Assembly: GCF_017426705.2 (NCBI RefSeq)
Contig: NZ_CP147251.1
Location: forward strand, 2,394,501-2,458,500
Length of the DNA: 64,000 nt
Direction: 5' to 3'
Source: Enterococcus sp. DIV2402
GTDB taxonomy: Bacteria; Bacillota; Bacilli; Lactobacillales; Enterococcaceae
The notes beneath the pieces are model-generated. The model saw nothing but the letters and a program-made list of their open reading frames with translations, ran no database searches and was not told the DNA's origin. The position numbers and the translations under genes are program-made. Positions within the stretch are counted from its first letter, which is position 1; each line of letters opens with the position of its first letter. Below, piece by piece: positions 1 to 10,097 of the stretch.

Positions 1-1021
1 ATTGATAAATCCCCCAAGTCATCAACTCCATGTCTTCTTTGGTAACTTCACGCTGTAATCCATGTGAAATCTCTTCAAACATAGCTGCTGTTTCCGCCCC
101 ATTCATTTGATAATAATCACGAATCAATCGTGGTCCGTCAACTGGATAAGAAATGTCTGTCACTTCATGTCCTTGACTTTCTAAAAAGTCAATCGCTTCT
201 TTCACCGCCTGAATCGCCTCTTCAGAAACTGTTGTACCTACTGGAGAAATTGTTGAAAAAGCTATCCGCAATGATTTTTTTTGCGTAGCTTGTTGATGTT
301 GCCACTCTACTTGGGGCGCGTGATATGGTGCAGCAAGCTCTGTTCCTCTCATCCCATAAAACAGTGCTTGTGTATCACGCATCGAAACAGTCAATCCAAA
401 AGAAATGGAGGCTCCTTGCCAGCCACGCCAGCCTGTAGGTCCTACTGGTATCGTTCCTCTCGTTGGTTTTAACCCAATTAATCCATTAAAAGAAGCTGGA
501 ATACGAATGGAACCACCTCCATCACTAGCAGCAGCAATCGGAAAAAAACCAGCAGCTACAACAGCAGCAGCTCCTCCACTTGAACCGCCTGCTGAATATG
601 CTAAGTTCCAGGGATTTCTCGTATCGCCATAAATATTAGCGTCCGTTACATTTTTAAAACCAAATTCTGGTGCAGCGGTTTGTCCTAAAGGAATGAAACC
701 ATTTTTTTCTAATGAATGAACAAAATGACTCGTATATGATGCACGTTGGTTAATAAATAAACGACTGCCAGATGTCGTTAACCAATCTTTTTTAGATTGT
801 CCTAACATCTTTAATGGAATCGGTAATCCTGCAAAAGGTGTCTCTTGAATATTTTTTGTTTCATTATATTGCTTCAATGCTGACTCTTTATCAAATGTGA
901 CTAAGGCATTTAACAGTGGGTTTTCTTTTAAGACCTTACGTTCAATTTCTTCTACATATTCTTGAAAAGATATTTGTTTTATTTTTAATTGTTCTGCCCA
1001 AAATAATCCATCTTTCATCAT
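1..1021 (-). CDS. Amidase (amidase-signature family), 3'-truncated by the window edge
   Basis: This frame is open from the ATG at 1021 to the window edge, giving about 340 residues where the family usually has 450-500, so the C-terminus lies outside the window. The product should hydrolyse amide bonds in the cytoplasm. The Gly/Ser-rich amidase signature is visible (GGSSGGAAA, then SDGGGSIRIPA), with an upstream lysine in PLKMLGQSKKD; these supply the Ser-cisSer-Lys triad. The start follows GGGAGGTGA at good spacing, and a second ATG follows the first directly. It is divergent from argG. The substrate cannot be told from the sequence; it is not obviously GatA, since no gatC or gatB is next to it. 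Confidence 0.9.
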   Translation of the reverse strand, partial: MMKDGLFWAEQLKIKQISFQEYVEEIERKVLKENPLLNALVTFDKESALKQYNETKNIQETPFAGLPIPLKMLGQSKKDWLTTSGSRLFINQRASYTSHFVHSLEKNGFIPLGQTAAPEFGFKNVTDANIYGDTRNPWNLAYSAGGSSGGAAAVVAAGFFPIAAASDGGGSIRIPASFNGLIGLKPTRGTIPVGPTGWRGWQGASISFGLTVSMRDTQALFYGMRGTELAAPYHAPQVEWQHQQATQKKSLRIAFSTISPVGTTVSEEAIQAVKEAIDFLESQGHEVTDISYPVDGPRLIRDYYQMNGAETAAMFEEISHGLQREVTKEDMELMTWGIYQ

Positions 1022-1099
1022 CTACTTCACCTCCCTTTCTTTTTAACATAAATTAATAAAATTTCATAATTTTTTTGCATATTTTGATTTCTAAATTAT

Positions 1100-1187
1100 T
1101 TATAAATGTATATTTACCCTTTTTATTTACATATATTGAATATTTATTCTCTTTTCTATTGCCTATTAGAATATTTTCTGATACTAT
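1100..1187 (+). promoter_or_regulatory. argG promoter with ARG-box-like operators
   Basis: A sigma-A-type promoter is visible with TTGCCT at 1159-1164, a 17-bp spacer and TACTAT at 1182-1187. Just upstream, 1136-1150 reads TTGAATATTTATTCT, close to the ArgR operator consensus of two TGAAT half-sites. A weaker A/T palindrome lies around 1100-1117. ArgR-type control of argGH is therefore likely; it is inferred from the motif only. Confidence 0.6.
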
Positions 1188-1223
1188 AACGTCATCACAT
1201 TAAAAGCGAGGTATTATATAAAT

Positions 1224-2426
1224 ATGAAAGAAAAGGTTATTTTAGCTTACTCTGGAGGATTAGACACCTCTGTTTCTGTAAAATGGTTGGTTGACGAAGG
1301 TTACGATGTTATTGCTTGTTGTTTAGACGTTGGTGAAGGTCGAAATACAGAATCGATTCGTCAAAAAGCCTTAACAGTTGGCGCTAGCGCGTCTTATGCA
1401 ATTGATGCTCGTGAAGAATTTGCACAAGATTTCGCCTTAATTGCTTTACAAGGAAATACTTTTTATGAGAATTCTTATCCTTTAGTTTCTGCTTTATCAC
1501 GTCCATTAATTTCAAAAAAATTAGTTGAATTAGCACATGAAACAAATGCTACAACTATTGCACATGGTTGTACTGGTAAGGGAAATGACCAAGTTCGTTT
1601 TGAAGTGGCTATCGCAGCTTTAGACCCTTCTTTAAAAGTCATTGCTCCTGTTCGTGAATGGAAATGGTCACGTGAAGAAGAAATTGCTTATGCACAAGAA
1701 AAAGGTGTGCCAATCCCTGCAGACTTGGATAATCCTTATTCAATTGACCAAAACTTATGGGGCCGTGCATGTGAATGTGGTGTATTAGAAGACCCATGGG
1801 CAACTCCTCCTAAAGGGGCTTATGAGCTAACAAAAGAATTAGAAGACACACCAGATCAAGCAGATATTGTACAAATTACATTCAAAAAAGGTGTACCGGT
1901 AGCATTAGATGGGAAAGAAATGAATTTATCTTCTCTTGTAGCAGAATTAAATCAATTAGCTGGAAATCATGGAGTTGGTCGTATTGACCACATTGAAAAC
2001 CGTTTAGTTGGGATTAAGTCCAGAGAAGTTTATGAATGTCCTGGCGCGATGACGTTGATGGCAGCTCATAAAGAATTAGAAGATTTAGTATTTGTTCGCG
2101 AATTAGCTCATTTTAAACCAATCATTGAACAACAATTAGCTCAAATAATTTATAATGGTTTATGGTTTAATCCTTTAACTGATGCACTAATTGCTTTCTT
2201 AAAGAGTACACAAGAATATGTGAATGGTGTAGTTCGTGTCAAACTGTTCAAAGGCAATATTATTTGTGAAGGTAGAAAGTCAGAAAACAGCTTATATGAT
2301 GAAAACTTAGCAACTTACACTTCTGCAGATACATTTGACCAAGATGCAGCCGTTGGTTTCATTAAACTTTGGGGCTTACCAAGTAAAGTACATGCAGAAA
2401 TTCAAGCAAAACAAAACAATGCATAA
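1224..2426 (+). CDS. argG: Argininosuccinate synthase
   Basis: ArgG condenses citrulline and aspartate with ATP to argininosuccinate, the penultimate step of arginine synthesis, in the cytoplasm. The 400-residue length is normal for the family. The N-terminal PP-loop ATP-binding motif AYSGGLDTS is at residues 8-16, and the conserved [14 protein letters not shown] segment follows near residue 113. ATG is preceded by GCGAGG. argH starts 14 bases after the stop, so the two form one operon. No other arg genes are in the window, so carbamoylation and ornithine steps must be encoded elsewhere or citrulline is supplied another way. Confidence 0.97.
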   Translation: MKEKVILAYSGGLDTSVSVKWLVDEGYDVIACCLDVGEGRNTESIRQKALTVGASASYAIDAREEFAQDFALIALQGNTFYENSYPLVSALSRPLISKKLVELAHETNATTIAHGCTGKGNDQVRFEVAIAALDPSLKVIAPVREWKWSREEEIAYAQEKGVPIPADLDNPYSIDQNLWGRACECGVLEDPWATPPKGAYELTKELEDTPDQADIVQITFKKGVPVALDGKEMNLSSLVAELNQLAGNHGVGRIDHIENRLVGIKSREVYECPGAMTLMAAHKELEDLVFVRELAHFKPIIEQQLAQIIYNGLWFNPLTDALIAFLKSTQEYVNGVVRVKLFKGNIICEGRKSENSLYDENLATYTSADTFDQDAAVGFIKLWGLPSKVHAEIQAKQNNA

Positions 2427-2440
2427 CGGAGGTTCACTAC

Positions 2441-3811
2441 ATGAAGAAACTTTGGGGTGGTCGCTTTGATGGAAAAAATGAAGATTGGATAGATGCGTTT
2501 GGCGCATCTATCTTCTTTGACCAAGCATTAGCAAAACAAGACATTTTAGGTAGTTTAGCACATGTCAAAATGCTTGTTCATACGAAGATACTTTCTCAAG
2601 AAGAAGGCCAACAAATTATTGATGGATTAACTATCATTCAGCAAAAAGTTGCCAATGACGAATTGGATTATACTGTACAAAATGAAGATATCCATTTAAA
2701 TATTGAATCTTTTTTACATGAAGAAATTGGACCCGTAGCTGGTAAATTACATACCGCTCGTTCTAGAAATGACCAAGTTGCAACAGATATGCATCTTTAT
2801 TTAAAAGAAAAGGTGCAAGATATTTTAGAAAAAATTCACGACTTACGTAAAGTATTGGTCACTAAAGCAGAAGAAAATATTGAAACAATCATGCCTGGTT
2901 ATACGCATCTTCAGCATGCACAGCCAATTTCATTTGCACATCATTTATTGGCGTATTACCAAATGCTCACACGCGATCAAGAACGCTTATCGGAAAATCT
3001 AAAAAGAATTGATTGTTCGCCATTAGGAGCAGCTGCTTTAGCTGGAACCACTTTCCCTATCGATCGTGAATTCGCAGCTAAAGAATTAGGGTTTGGTTCA
3101 GTCTATGCTAATAGTTTAGATGCGGTCAGTGATCGTGATTTTATCTTAGAATTTTTAAGCAATTCTTCAATTTTAATGATGCACCTTTCTCGTTTTTGCG
3201 AAGAAATTATCCTATGGTGTAGTCACGAATTTCAATTTGTTCAATTATCAGATACATTTTCGACAGGTAGTTCGATTATGCCTCAGAAAAAAAATCCAGA
3301 TATGGCCGAACTAATTCGTGGGAAAACAGGACGCGTCTATGGTGATTTATTTGGTCTATTAACGGTGATGAAAGGCTTACCTCTTGCATACAACAAAGAT
3401 TTTCAAGAAGACAAAGAAGGGATGTTTGACACAGTAGAAACCGTTGAAAAAAGTTTGACTATTATGTCAGGAATGATTGCTTCGATGCAAGTTAATCAAA
3501 AACATATGTTAGAATCTACGGAAAAAGATTTTTCCAATGCTACCGAATTAGCCGACTACCTCGCAAATAAAGGGATTCCCTTTAGAGAAGCACATGAGAT
3601 TGTTGGTAAGTTAGTTTTTTCTTGTATTCAAAAAGGTATTTATCTTCAAGATATTCCTCTTGAAGAATATCAATCTATTGTTCCTACTATCGAAGAAGAT
3701 TTATATGATAAATTAAGTTCTTATACAGCTGTCAAAAATCGTAACTCATTAGGTGGTACCGGTTTTGCACAAATTGAAAAACAAATTGAACAAGCCAAAC
3801 AACACTTATAA
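2441..3811 (+). CDS. argH: Argininosuccinate lyase
   Basis: ArgH splits argininosuccinate to arginine and fumarate. The protein has 456 residues, the usual size for this member of the fumarase/aspartase superfamily. It shows the family signature [12 protein letters not shown] around residue 277, which holds the catalytic serine loop, plus HTARSRNDQ near residue 107 and TPLG-like core segments. The ATG follows ACGGAGGTTCACTAC with a clear Shine-Dalgarno. It is co-transcribed with argG and is followed by a GC-rich hairpin at 3817-3849. Confidence 0.97.
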   Translation: MKKLWGGRFDGKNEDWIDAFGASIFFDQALAKQDILGSLAHVKMLVHTKILSQEEGQQIIDGLTIIQQKVANDELDYTVQNEDIHLNIESFLHEEIGPVAGKLHTARSRNDQVATDMHLYLKEKVQDILEKIHDLRKVLVTKAEENIETIMPGYTHLQHAQPISFAHHLLAYYQMLTRDQERLSENLKRIDCSPLGAAALAGTTFPIDREFAAKELGFGSVYANSLDAVSDRDFILEFLSNSSILMMHLSRFCEEIILWCSHEFQFVQLSDTFSTGSSIMPQKKNPDMAELIRGKTGRVYGDLFGLLTVMKGLPLAYNKDFQEDKEGMFDTVETVEKSLTIMSGMIASMQVNQKHMLESTEKDFSNATELADYLANKGIPFREAHEIVGKLVFSCIQKGIYLQDIPLEEYQSIVPTIEEDLYDKLSSYTAVKNRNSLGGTGFAQIEKQIEQAKQHL

Positions 3812-3816
3812 AATAA

Positions 3817-3849
3817 ACGCACGCTAGACAGTTATGTTCTAACGTGCGT
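3817..3849 (+). terminator. Hairpin downstream of argH
   Basis: The arms ACGCACG-TAGA and TCTA-CGTGCGT pair around a short loop directly after the argH stop. There is no strong T-run after it on the plus strand, so it is a weak intrinsic terminator or an mRNA 3'-end stabiliser. Confidence 0.45.
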
Positions 3850-3865
3850 CTCAATAGTTACACCA

Positions 3866-4050
3866 AACCCGGACCGAAGAAATTTGGTCGGGGTTTATGC
3901 GATTTGTCGTTCATGGGATTGAACTGAACGACAGCCAAGTTTCGTTTGGATTCGTTAATGATTGTAGTAAGAAATCCATTTGATAGATGCTGCTGATAAC
4001 TTTTCTGTAGCGAGCCATTTAATGGTTAGGATGAACCGTTCGATGTCTTC
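3866..4050 (-). pseudogene. IS3-family transposase (orfB) C-terminal remnant
   Basis: Read on the minus strand from about 4050, one frame gives a short helical stretch ending SIKWISYYNH, a TAA stop, and then RIQTKLG. This resembles the YYNxERIQxKL tail of IS3-family OrfB transposases with the Glu codon changed to a stop. Only about 45 codons remain; no DDE residues or intact inverted repeats were found. A GC-rich hairpin (arms AAACCC and GGGTTT, 3866-3897) lies beyond its end and could be the old element's terminator. The family call rests on the motif alone. Confidence 0.45.
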
Positions 4051-4127
4051 TTTATAAATTAGCTATCCAATTATATCTATCAGCTGTTTTTTCTAAATTT
4101 AAATAAACATTACTTAATTTTTAAACA

Positions 4128-4167
4128 AAAATCCCTCTATGTAAGTGAATACTCACATAGAGGGATT
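4128..4167 (-). terminator. Terminator of the ABC permease/binding-protein operon
   Basis: A long perfect stem (arms AATCCCTCTATGTGAG and its complement with a short loop) is followed on the minus strand by ATTTTTGTTT. It lies 17 bases after the permease stop codon. Confidence 0.85.
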
Positions 4168-4183
4168 GCTTGTTGTAATAAAA

Positions 4184-4873
4184 TTACCGGCGATAGCCTT
4201 TGCCTAATTTTTTCTCCCATATCTTCAAAATTTGTGAAGTAGTGAAAGTTAAAATGAAATAAATAGATGCCGCAACATACAGTGGCTTCATTGGAATAAA
4301 GGACGAAGTAATCACAATTTGAGCACTATTCATCAGTTCATAAATACCAATTGTCGAAAGTAAAGATGAATCTTTAATCAAGACAATGAACTCATTTCCT
4401 AATGGCGGTAAAATATTACGCATTGCTTGTGGCAAGATAACGTAACGCATGGTTTGAGCTGGTCGTAATCCTAACGACCCTGCTGCTTCTGATTGCCCAA
4501 CTTCTACTGCATTAATTCCTGCCCGAACAATCTCAGCAACGTAAGCACCAGAGTTCAAAGACAGTGCGATAATCCCTGGTAATAAGCGACCAAAGTCAAT
4601 ATCTAACACGCCAATTGGAATTGTTGGCAAATTAAAAACTTTATGCAGCAATCCAATACTAATCAAAATTTGTACTAACATTGGGGTTCCACGAAAAACT
4701 TCAATATAAATATTTGCAAGCCAACGGAAAGGACGTACAGACGACAATTTCATTAAAGCAAAGATAACGCCCAATATCGTACCTAAGATAATCGTGATAA
4801 ATGAAATAATCAAGGTCACGAGTGTGCCAGAAATAAAATAATTATAATACGTAGATAAAAAAGAGTAATCCAT
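4184..4873 (-). CDS. Polar amino acid ABC transporter, permease subunit
   Basis: This 229-residue membrane protein is a HisM/GlnP-type permease. It has about five hydrophobic segments, begins with the typical SGTLVTLIISF helix, and carries the EAA loop around residues 130-150 (EAAGSLGLRPAQTMRYVILPQA) that contacts the ATPase. It should move a polar amino acid across the membrane together with the lipoprotein encoded 14 bases upstream. No ATP-binding subunit is adjacent, so it must use one encoded elsewhere. Its position after argGH does not prove an arginine substrate. Confidence 0.92.
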   Translation of the reverse strand: MDYSFLSTYYNYFISGTLVTLIISFITIILGTILGVIFALMKLSSVRPFRWLANIYIEVFRGTPMLVQILISIGLLHKVFNLPTIPIGVLDIDFGRLLPGIIALSLNSGAYVAEIVRAGINAVEVGQSEAAGSLGLRPAQTMRYVILPQAMRNILPPLGNEFIVLIKDSSLLSTIGIYELMNSAQIVITSSFIPMKPLYVAASIYFILTFTTSQILKIWEKKLGKGYRR

Positions 4874-4887
4874 AATATTCTCCCCTT

Positions 4888-5733
4888 CTACTTAGAGGCA
4901 TTCTCATTTGCTAAATCGGTATTTTTTTGGACAAACTCAGCAATTTCCCCGTCATCAATTAATTTTTGTAGCGCCTCATTTAATGCTTCTTGTAATTCAG
5001 TGCTACCTTTTGGCAAAGCAATTGCGTATGCTTCATCTTCCGCTGTTTCTAAAGCTACATCAGCGATTGCGATATCATCATTTTGTCCAACATATGATTC
5101 GGCAACGGCACTTTCTGCAACTAAAGCGTCAATAGAACCTTGTTTTAATTCAAGAACTAGACTAGGTACTTTTGGAACAGAAACAATCTGAGAATCTGGT
5201 AGTTGATCTTTTACAATTGATTCTTGAATCGAACCTTTTTGTGCACCCACTTTTTTACCACTTAAATCACTAACTTCTTTATATTTATCTAAGTTATCTT
5301 TATGCACGATTACTTTTTGTTCTGGTAAGAAATAATTCATTGTAAAATCAATTGATTTCTTACGTTCTTCTGTCGCAGAAATACCAGAGACAGCAATATC
5401 CACTTGACCTTGTTCCAAAGCAGCTAAAACGGCATTGAATTCCATATCAGAAAACTCAACTTTAGGAATACCTAGTTCTTTCGCTAAAGCATTCACCATA
5501 TCAATATCAGCACCAACAATGGTATCTTTGCCATCAATCATTGCATGAAACTCAAAAGGTGCAAAATCCGCAGATGTTCCCACTTTAAGCACGCCTGCTT
5601 CTTTAATTTCTTCTAATTGATTAGTTGCTTCAGAAGCTTTACTAGAACCTGAACCAGCTGTTTCACCACCACCACAAGCTGCTAAAGCAAATAAACCTAT
5701 TACGATACTCGTTAAACCAATTATTTTTTTCAT
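4888..5733 (-). CDS. Amino acid ABC transporter substrate-binding lipoprotein
   Basis: This is a family-3 periplasmic-type binding protein of 281 residues. The N-terminus is a lipoprotein signal peptide with lipobox LAAC at about residues 17-20, so it is anchored outside the membrane. The mature part has the family-3 hallmarks: GVLKVGTSADFAPFEF, then GADIDMVNALAKELG, and the hinge region with SVPKVPSLVLELKQG. It is first in a two-gene operon with the permease. The ligand is a polar amino acid, most likely glutamine, glutamate, arginine or cystine; the sequence does not decide. Confidence 0.92.
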   Translation of the reverse strand: MKKIIGLTSIVIGLFALAACGGGETAGSGSSKASEATNQLEEIKEAGVLKVGTSADFAPFEFHAMIDGKDTIVGADIDMVNALAKELGIPKVEFSDMEFNAVLAALEQGQVDIAVSGISATEERKKSIDFTMNYFLPEQKVIVHKDNLDKYKEVSDLSGKKVGAQKGSIQESIVKDQLPDSQIVSVPKVPSLVLELKQGSIDALVAESAVAESYVGQNDDIAIADVALETAEDEAYAIALPKGSTELQEALNEALQKLIDDGEIAEFVQKNTDLANENASK

Positions 5734-5911
5734 ACTAATTTCCCCTTTTAATATTTATACATAAATATTTCTTTTTTTAACTATATATGCACTTTATCAT
5801 ATAATTAATAAAAAATAAACAACAAATATGCATTATTTGTTGTTTTCGTATATATTCTTGCAAATTTTAGCTTTTCAAACGATAATAAAGAAAAGGATTG
5901 GAGGAATTTAT

Positions 5912-6310
5912 ATGTCTACAATGGTATTTGTCAATTTCCCCGTAAAAGATGTTGCTGCTTCTACAGCTTTTTATGAAAAGTTGGGTTTCAAAAAAAATGA
6001 GGAGTTTTCAACTGAACAAACAAGTTCAATGGTTTGGGATGATAATTTCTGGATTATGTTATTAGATCATTCATTTTATCAATTATTCATCAAAGATCGT
6101 ACAATTGCAGATACAAAAACACAAAGTGCAACGTTAATTGCTTTTTCATTGAATAGTGCCGAAGAAGTTAAAAACTTTGGCAAAATTGCTGAAGAAAATG
6201 GTGGTAGTGTTTATAAAGTAGATATGGGCATTCCTGAAGATCAAATGTATGGATTAGAAGTAATCGATTTAGATGGAAATACACTTGAACCAACCTGGAT
6301 GCAAGTATAA
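5912..6310 (+). CDS. VOC (glyoxalase/bleomycin-resistance fold) family protein
   Basis: A 132-residue protein with the beta-alpha-beta-beta-beta vicinal-oxygen-chelate fold in two halves: FVNFPVKDVAASTAFYEKLGF at the N-terminus and MYGLEVIDLDGNTLEPTW at the C-terminus. I chose the ATG at 5912 because GGAGG lies eight bases before it; the frame is open a further 28 codons upstream but without a ribosome site. Such proteins are often uncharacterised PhnB/YaeR-like enzymes. No specific reaction can be assigned. It is a single-gene unit with its own terminator. Confidence 0.85.
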   Translation: MSTMVFVNFPVKDVAASTAFYEKLGFKKNEEFSTEQTSSMVWDDNFWIMLLDHSFYQLFIKDRTIADTKTQSATLIAFSLNSAEEVKNFGKIAEENGGSVYKVDMGIPEDQMYGLEVIDLDGNTLEPTWMQV

Positions 6311-6314
6311 AAAT

Positions 6315-6347
6315 AAGCCGAAATTCAAAATTGTTGAATTTCGGCTT
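6315..6347. terminator. Bidirectional terminator between VOC and thioesterase genes
   Basis: A 14-bp perfect stem (AAGCCGAAATTCAA with its complement) separates two convergent genes. T-rich tracts follow on the plus strand and A-rich sequence precedes, so it can act in both directions. Confidence 0.85.
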
Positions 6348-6350
6348 TTC

Positions 6351-6884
6351 TTATTCTGACCATGGTAAATCAATTGATAATTTAGCAGCGAATTCTTTAT
6401 ACGCGCTACGTTCTTCTAAGCGACTAGCTCGACGTTTTTCGTAGCCACCACAAACCAATTGTTCTTCCTCGGTTTCAGGAATTACTTTTGGAACAGTGAA
6501 TTCCGTTTCTTCATTCATATGCGAAGGTACTGCAACAAACGTTGTAAAACACGTTGCTGCTAGATAACGTTCACCAGTCACCAAGTCTTCTCCAATTACT
6601 TTGACAAATACTTCCATTGATCGATTATGTGCTCCAGACACATACGATTCGATACATACAGAGTGGTTATTATGTAATGGTTTTAAAAAATTCAACTGGT
6701 CTAACGATGCCGTTACCGCGCCTCTTCGACAATGTCTTGTAACTGAAATGGAGGCTGCATCATCAATCAAAGTCATTAGTTTTCCACCAAATAAAAAACC
6801 AAACGGATTCAAATCAAATGGAAAAATACGATGCGTTTGAATAACTTTCGATAATCGACAATAAGTTTCTTGCAAATAAATCAC
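6351..6884 (-). CDS. Acyl-CoA thioesterase, hotdog fold (YciA/YkhA type)
   Basis: The protein (up to 177 residues) has one hotdog domain: NPFGFLFGGKLMTLIDDAAS carries the central helix, and GAVTASLDQLNFLKPL the following strand, as in cytosolic acyl-CoA hydrolases. It should cleave acyl-CoA thioesters. The start is uncertain: GTG at 6884 sits inside the Shine-Dalgarno GAGGTGA, while TTG at 6875 lies just after it and is the more likely start. The C-terminal 50 residues beyond the fold are charged. It stands next to the fatty-acid operon but is separated from it by the structured region at 6956-7050. Confidence 0.85.
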   Translation of the reverse strand: MIYLQETYCRLSKVIQTHRIFPFDLNPFGFLFGGKLMTLIDDAASISVTRHCRRGAVTASLDQLNFLKPLHNNHSVCIESYVSGAHNRSMEVFVKVIGEDLVTGERYLAATCFTTFVAVPSHMNEETEFTVPKVIPETEEEQLVCGGYEKRRASRLEERSAYKEFAAKLSIDLPWSE

Positions 6885-6955
6885 CTCAGCTGTAGTTTAG
6901 CACAAATTTTATTATAAGAACCAAAATTATAACATACATCTATTAACAATAAAAT

Positions 6956-7050
6956 ATCCGAACTACAGAGAGTGTGCCGCCTGCTACCTAGCAGGTTCTC
7001 GTCGCAAATTCAAAAGAGAATTAACGTCTCACACTCCATTTAGTTCGGAT
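6956..7050 (-). terminator. Large multibranched hairpin at the end of the fatty-acid operon
   Basis: Outer arms ATCCGAACTA and TAGTTCGGAT, then inner arms GTGTG and CACAC, enclose two smaller hairpins (AATTC...GAATT and CCTGCTacctAGCAGG). On the minus strand a T-rich tract ATTTTATTG follows. It lies 13 bases after the accA stop. It probably terminates the operon; the three-way-junction shape is more complex than an ordinary terminator. Confidence 0.65.
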
Positions 7051-7062
7051 GTTATCGTTTGT

Positions 7063-7848
7063 TTAATATTTTCTAAAACGTTGATAACGTGCTTCTAACA
7101 ATTCTGGTAAATCTTTTGCTGATAATTCCTTTAGCTTTCGAATCAAATCTGATTTCATTCGCTTTACTATTGCAGCTTCTGACAAAGGCTCACCACGAAA
7201 TGTTTCCGGAATCACACGTTCAACAATACCTAATTCTTTTAATTCCTGTGCAGTGATTTTCATTAAATCAGCTGCTTCTTTGGCACGACTACCATCTTTC
7301 CAAAGAATTGAAGCAAATCCCTCTGGAGATAACACGGCATAAATTGAATGTTCCATCATCCAAACTTCATCGCCTAAGGCTAATGCTAAGGCACCCCCAC
7401 TACCACCTTCACCTATGATAATGGCAATAATTGGGACACTTAAATCTGACATTTCTAATAAATTACGAGCAATTGCTTCGCCTTCACCACGTTCTTCTGC
7501 GCCAATTCCACAAAATGCACCTGCTGTATTTACAAAAGTAATAACCGGTCGATTAAATTTTTCTGCTTGTTTCATCAAGCGCAATGCTTTACGGTAACCT
7601 TCAGGGTGTGGTGAACCAAAATTACGTTTCAAGTTTTCAGGTAGATTACGTCCTTTTTGAATACCAATAACAGTGACAGGTTTGTCATCTAATAAAGCGA
7701 CACCACCGACAACTGCTTCGTCATCTGCAAATAAACGGTCTCCATGAAATTCTTGATAATTGTCAAAGATGCGTTCAAAGTAGTCCAATGCAGTCAAGCG
7801 CTCTTTTGCGCGCGCTAATTGAACAATTTCATGTGCTGGTCTACCCAT
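7063..7848 (-). CDS. accA: Acetyl-CoA carboxylase carboxyltransferase subunit alpha
   Basis: AccA pairs with AccD to move the carboxyl group from carboxybiotin to acetyl-CoA, giving malonyl-CoA. The 261-residue length is typical of the short Lactobacillales form, which lacks the long N-terminal extension of E. coli AccA. Visible are the crotonase-fold core [25 protein letters not shown] and the [13 protein letters not shown] oxyanion region. The stop of accD and the start of accA share one base, implying translational coupling. It is the last gene of the operon. Confidence 0.96.
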   Translation of the reverse strand: MGRPAHEIVQLARAKERLTALDYFERIFDNYQEFHGDRLFADDEAVVGGVALLDDKPVTVIGIQKGRNLPENLKRNFGSPHPEGYRKALRLMKQAEKFNRPVITFVNTAGAFCGIGAEERGEGEAIARNLLEMSDLSVPIIAIIIGEGGSGGALALALGDEVWMMEHSIYAVLSPEGFASILWKDGSRAKEAADLMKITAQELKELGIVERVIPETFRGEPLSEAAIVKRMKSDLIRKLKELSAKDLPELLEARYQRFRKY

Positions 7849-8714
7849 TATTCACGCCATCCTTTCATCGTATGCATTTTTACCAAAGAATGAATGCGAT
7901 CACGTAGTTCTGTACGTTGCACAATTTGGTCAACAAAGCCATGTTCTAATAAGAATTCAGCTTTCTGGAAATCCTCTGGTAATTCTTGCTTAATTGTTTG
8001 CTCAATCACGCGACGACCTGCAAAACCAATCAAAGCTTGTGGTTCAGCTAAAATAATATCGCCTTCCATCGCAAAGCTTGCAGTTACACCACCCGTCGTA
8101 GGGTCAGTCAAAATCGTTAGATAAAATAAGCCTTTGTTACTGTGGCGTTTAACCGCAGCCGAGATTTTTGCCATTTGCATTAATGAAAAAATACCTTCTT
8201 GCATTCTTGCACCACCAGAAGCAGTGAACAAAACAACGGGTAAATTTAATTCAGTTGCTTTTTCAAATAAACGGGTAATTTTTTCACCTACAACCGTTCC
8301 CATACTTCCCATGATAAAATGAGAATCCATGATTCCTAAAGCAACTTCTTCACCTAAAACAACTGCTTTGCCGGTTAATACAGCTTCATGTAAATGCGTT
8401 TTTTCACGCATTTGTTGAATTTTTTCTTTGTAATTTGGAAAGTTTAACGGATCCGTTGTTTCAATGTCCGTATCCCATTCTTCAAAACTTTTTTCGTCAA
8501 TCGTCAAAGCAATTCGTTCCCAAGCTGTAATACGGAAATTATAACCACAATTAGGGCAGACTTTTTCTGCCCCAATTTCTTTGGTATAAAGGGTATGTTT
8601 ACAACTTGGACATTTCGCCCACATATTATCTGGCACAGAAGGTTCATTGATTGGCGTTGTGTCTCGATTTGGATTAATACGAATATAATCCTTTTTCTTC
8701 TTGAATAATGCCAT
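7848..8714 (-). CDS. accD: Acetyl-CoA carboxylase carboxyltransferase subunit beta
   Basis: The partner of AccA, 288 residues. A four-cysteine zinc ribbon is visible near the N-terminus (CPSCKHTLY at about residue 35 and CPNCGYNF at about 53), followed by the carboxyltransferase core with [11 protein letters not shown] and [16 protein letters not shown] follows GGAGGGAAATCT. It lies 11 bases after accC and overlaps accA by one base, consistent with equal production of the two subunits. Confidence 0.97.
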   Translation of the reverse strand: MALFKKKKDYIRINPNRDTTPINEPSVPDNMWAKCPSCKHTLYTKEIGAEKVCPNCGYNFRITAWERIALTIDEKSFEEWDTDIETTDPLNFPNYKEKIQQMREKTHLHEAVLTGKAVVLGEEVALGIMDSHFIMGSMGTVVGEKITRLFEKATELNLPVVLFTASGGARMQEGIFSLMQMAKISAAVKRHSNKGLFYLTILTDPTTGGVTASFAMEGDIILAEPQALIGFAGRRVIEQTIKQELPEDFQKAEFLLEHGFVDQIVQRTELRDRIHSLVKMHTMKGWRE

Positions 8715-8725
8715 AGATTTCCCTC

Positions 8726-10090
8726 CTAAACTTCAGGCGTCCAATTTGGTAAAAATTCTTCTTGTAAGAATGCTGTACTATAATCGCCAGCAATTACTTT
8801 GGGATGACTAATTAAATCCAGTTGAAATTCTGCATTAGTCACAACACCATCTGTAACTAACTCACTTAGAGCACGTTGCATTTTCATCAACGCTTCAAAA
8901 CGATTATCTCCATAAACAATAACTTTTGCAATCATTGAATCATAATATGGTGGAATCGTATAACCTGAATACATCGCACTGTCAACGCGTAAGCCCATCC
9001 CACCACTTGGTAGCAATAAGTTATGAATTTTACCAGGCGATGGTGCAAAGTTAAACGCAGGGTTTTCGGCATTAATACGGCATTCAATCGCATGGCCTTT
9101 TAACACAATATCCTCTTGTTTTAAGCCTAGCTCTTCACCACTAGCAATTTCCAATTGTTTTTTTACTAGATCCACACCAGTAACCATCTCTGTAATAGGA
9201 TGTTCTACTTGAATTCGTGTATTCATTTCCATAAAGTAAAATGAACCGGCTTCATCCATTAAAAATTCAATGGTACCTGCATTTTGATAATCTACAGCTT
9301 GAGCTGCTCGAACTGCCGCCATACCAATTTCTTGACGCTTTTCAGCAGAAATAACAACAGAAGGTGATTCTTCTAAAACTTTTTGATTGTTACGTTGCAA
9401 TGAACAATCACGTTCGCCTAAATGAATGATATTTCCAAAGTTATCACCTAAAATTTGTACTTCAATATGACGAGCTGGATATACGATTTTTTCAATATAC
9501 ATATCGTCGTTACCAAAGGCCGCTTTAGCTTCTTGTTGTGCAGATGAGAAATGTTGAGGTAATTCTTCTTTTGTTAAAACTTTACGAATTCCTTTACCTC
9601 CACCGCCTGCTGCAGCTTTTAACATTACAGGATAGCCAATTTCTTCAGCAATCGTCAGTGCTTCTTCCACATCCGCAACAGCGCCATCACTACCTGGAAT
9701 GACTGGTACATTGGCTTCAATCATCAAACGACGTGCATTGATTTTATTTCCCATATCATCAATTGTTTTGCTTTTCGGTCCAATAAAGACAATATTGCAC
9801 TCTTCACACATTGAGGCAAAACGACTATTTTCGGAAAGAAATCCAAAACCAGGATGAATTGCTTCAGCTTTTGTTACAATAGCTGCGCTTAAAATTTGTT
9901 GCACGTTCAAATAAGAATCGGAAGCTTTAGCAGGGCCAATACAAATGGCTTCATCTGCTAATTCAGCATGTAATGCATTTTTGTCTGCTTCTGAGTAAAC
10001 TGCGACTGTTCGTACGCCTAATTCACGACAAGCACGAATGATACGTACCGCAATTTCTCCGCGATTTGCAATTAATATCTTTGAAAACAT
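8726..10090 (-). CDS. accC: Biotin carboxylase subunit of acetyl-CoA carboxylase
   Basis: AccC carboxylates the biotin on AccB using ATP and bicarbonate. The 454-residue protein has the N-terminal [18 protein letters not shown] segment, the ATP-grasp glycine loop [14 protein letters not shown] at about residues 159-172, and the [15 protein letters not shown] catalytic region near residue 288. Length and order fit the family exactly. It sits seven bases after fabZ in the operon. Confidence 0.97.
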   Translation of the reverse strand: MFSKILIANRGEIAVRIIRACRELGVRTVAVYSEADKNALHAELADEAICIGPAKASDSYLNVQQILSAAIVTKAEAIHPGFGFLSENSRFASMCEECNIVFIGPKSKTIDDMGNKINARRLMIEANVPVIPGSDGAVADVEEALTIAEEIGYPVMLKAAAGGGGKGIRKVLTKEELPQHFSSAQQEAKAAFGNDDMYIEKIVYPARHIEVQILGDNFGNIIHLGERDCSLQRNNQKVLEESPSVVISAEKRQEIGMAAVRAAQAVDYQNAGTIEFLMDEAGSFYFMEMNTRIQVEHPITEMVTGVDLVKKQLEIASGEELGLKQEDIVLKGHAIECRINAENPAFNFAPSPGKIHNLLLPSGGMGLRVDSAMYSGYTIPPYYDSMIAKVIVYGDNRFEALMKMQRALSELVTDGVVTNAEFQLDLISHPKVIAGDYSTAFLQEEFLPNWTPEV

Positions 10091-10097
10091 AAGTCAC

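Noticed and set aside
3900..4050. Complete insertion sequence downstream of argH
   Set aside because: Only a C-terminal scrap with an internal stop is left; no terminal inverted repeats or target duplication could be identified.
5000..5191. Plus-strand ORFs antisense to the ABC binding-protein gene
   Set aside because: They are shadows of a clear lipoprotein gene and have no ribosome sites.
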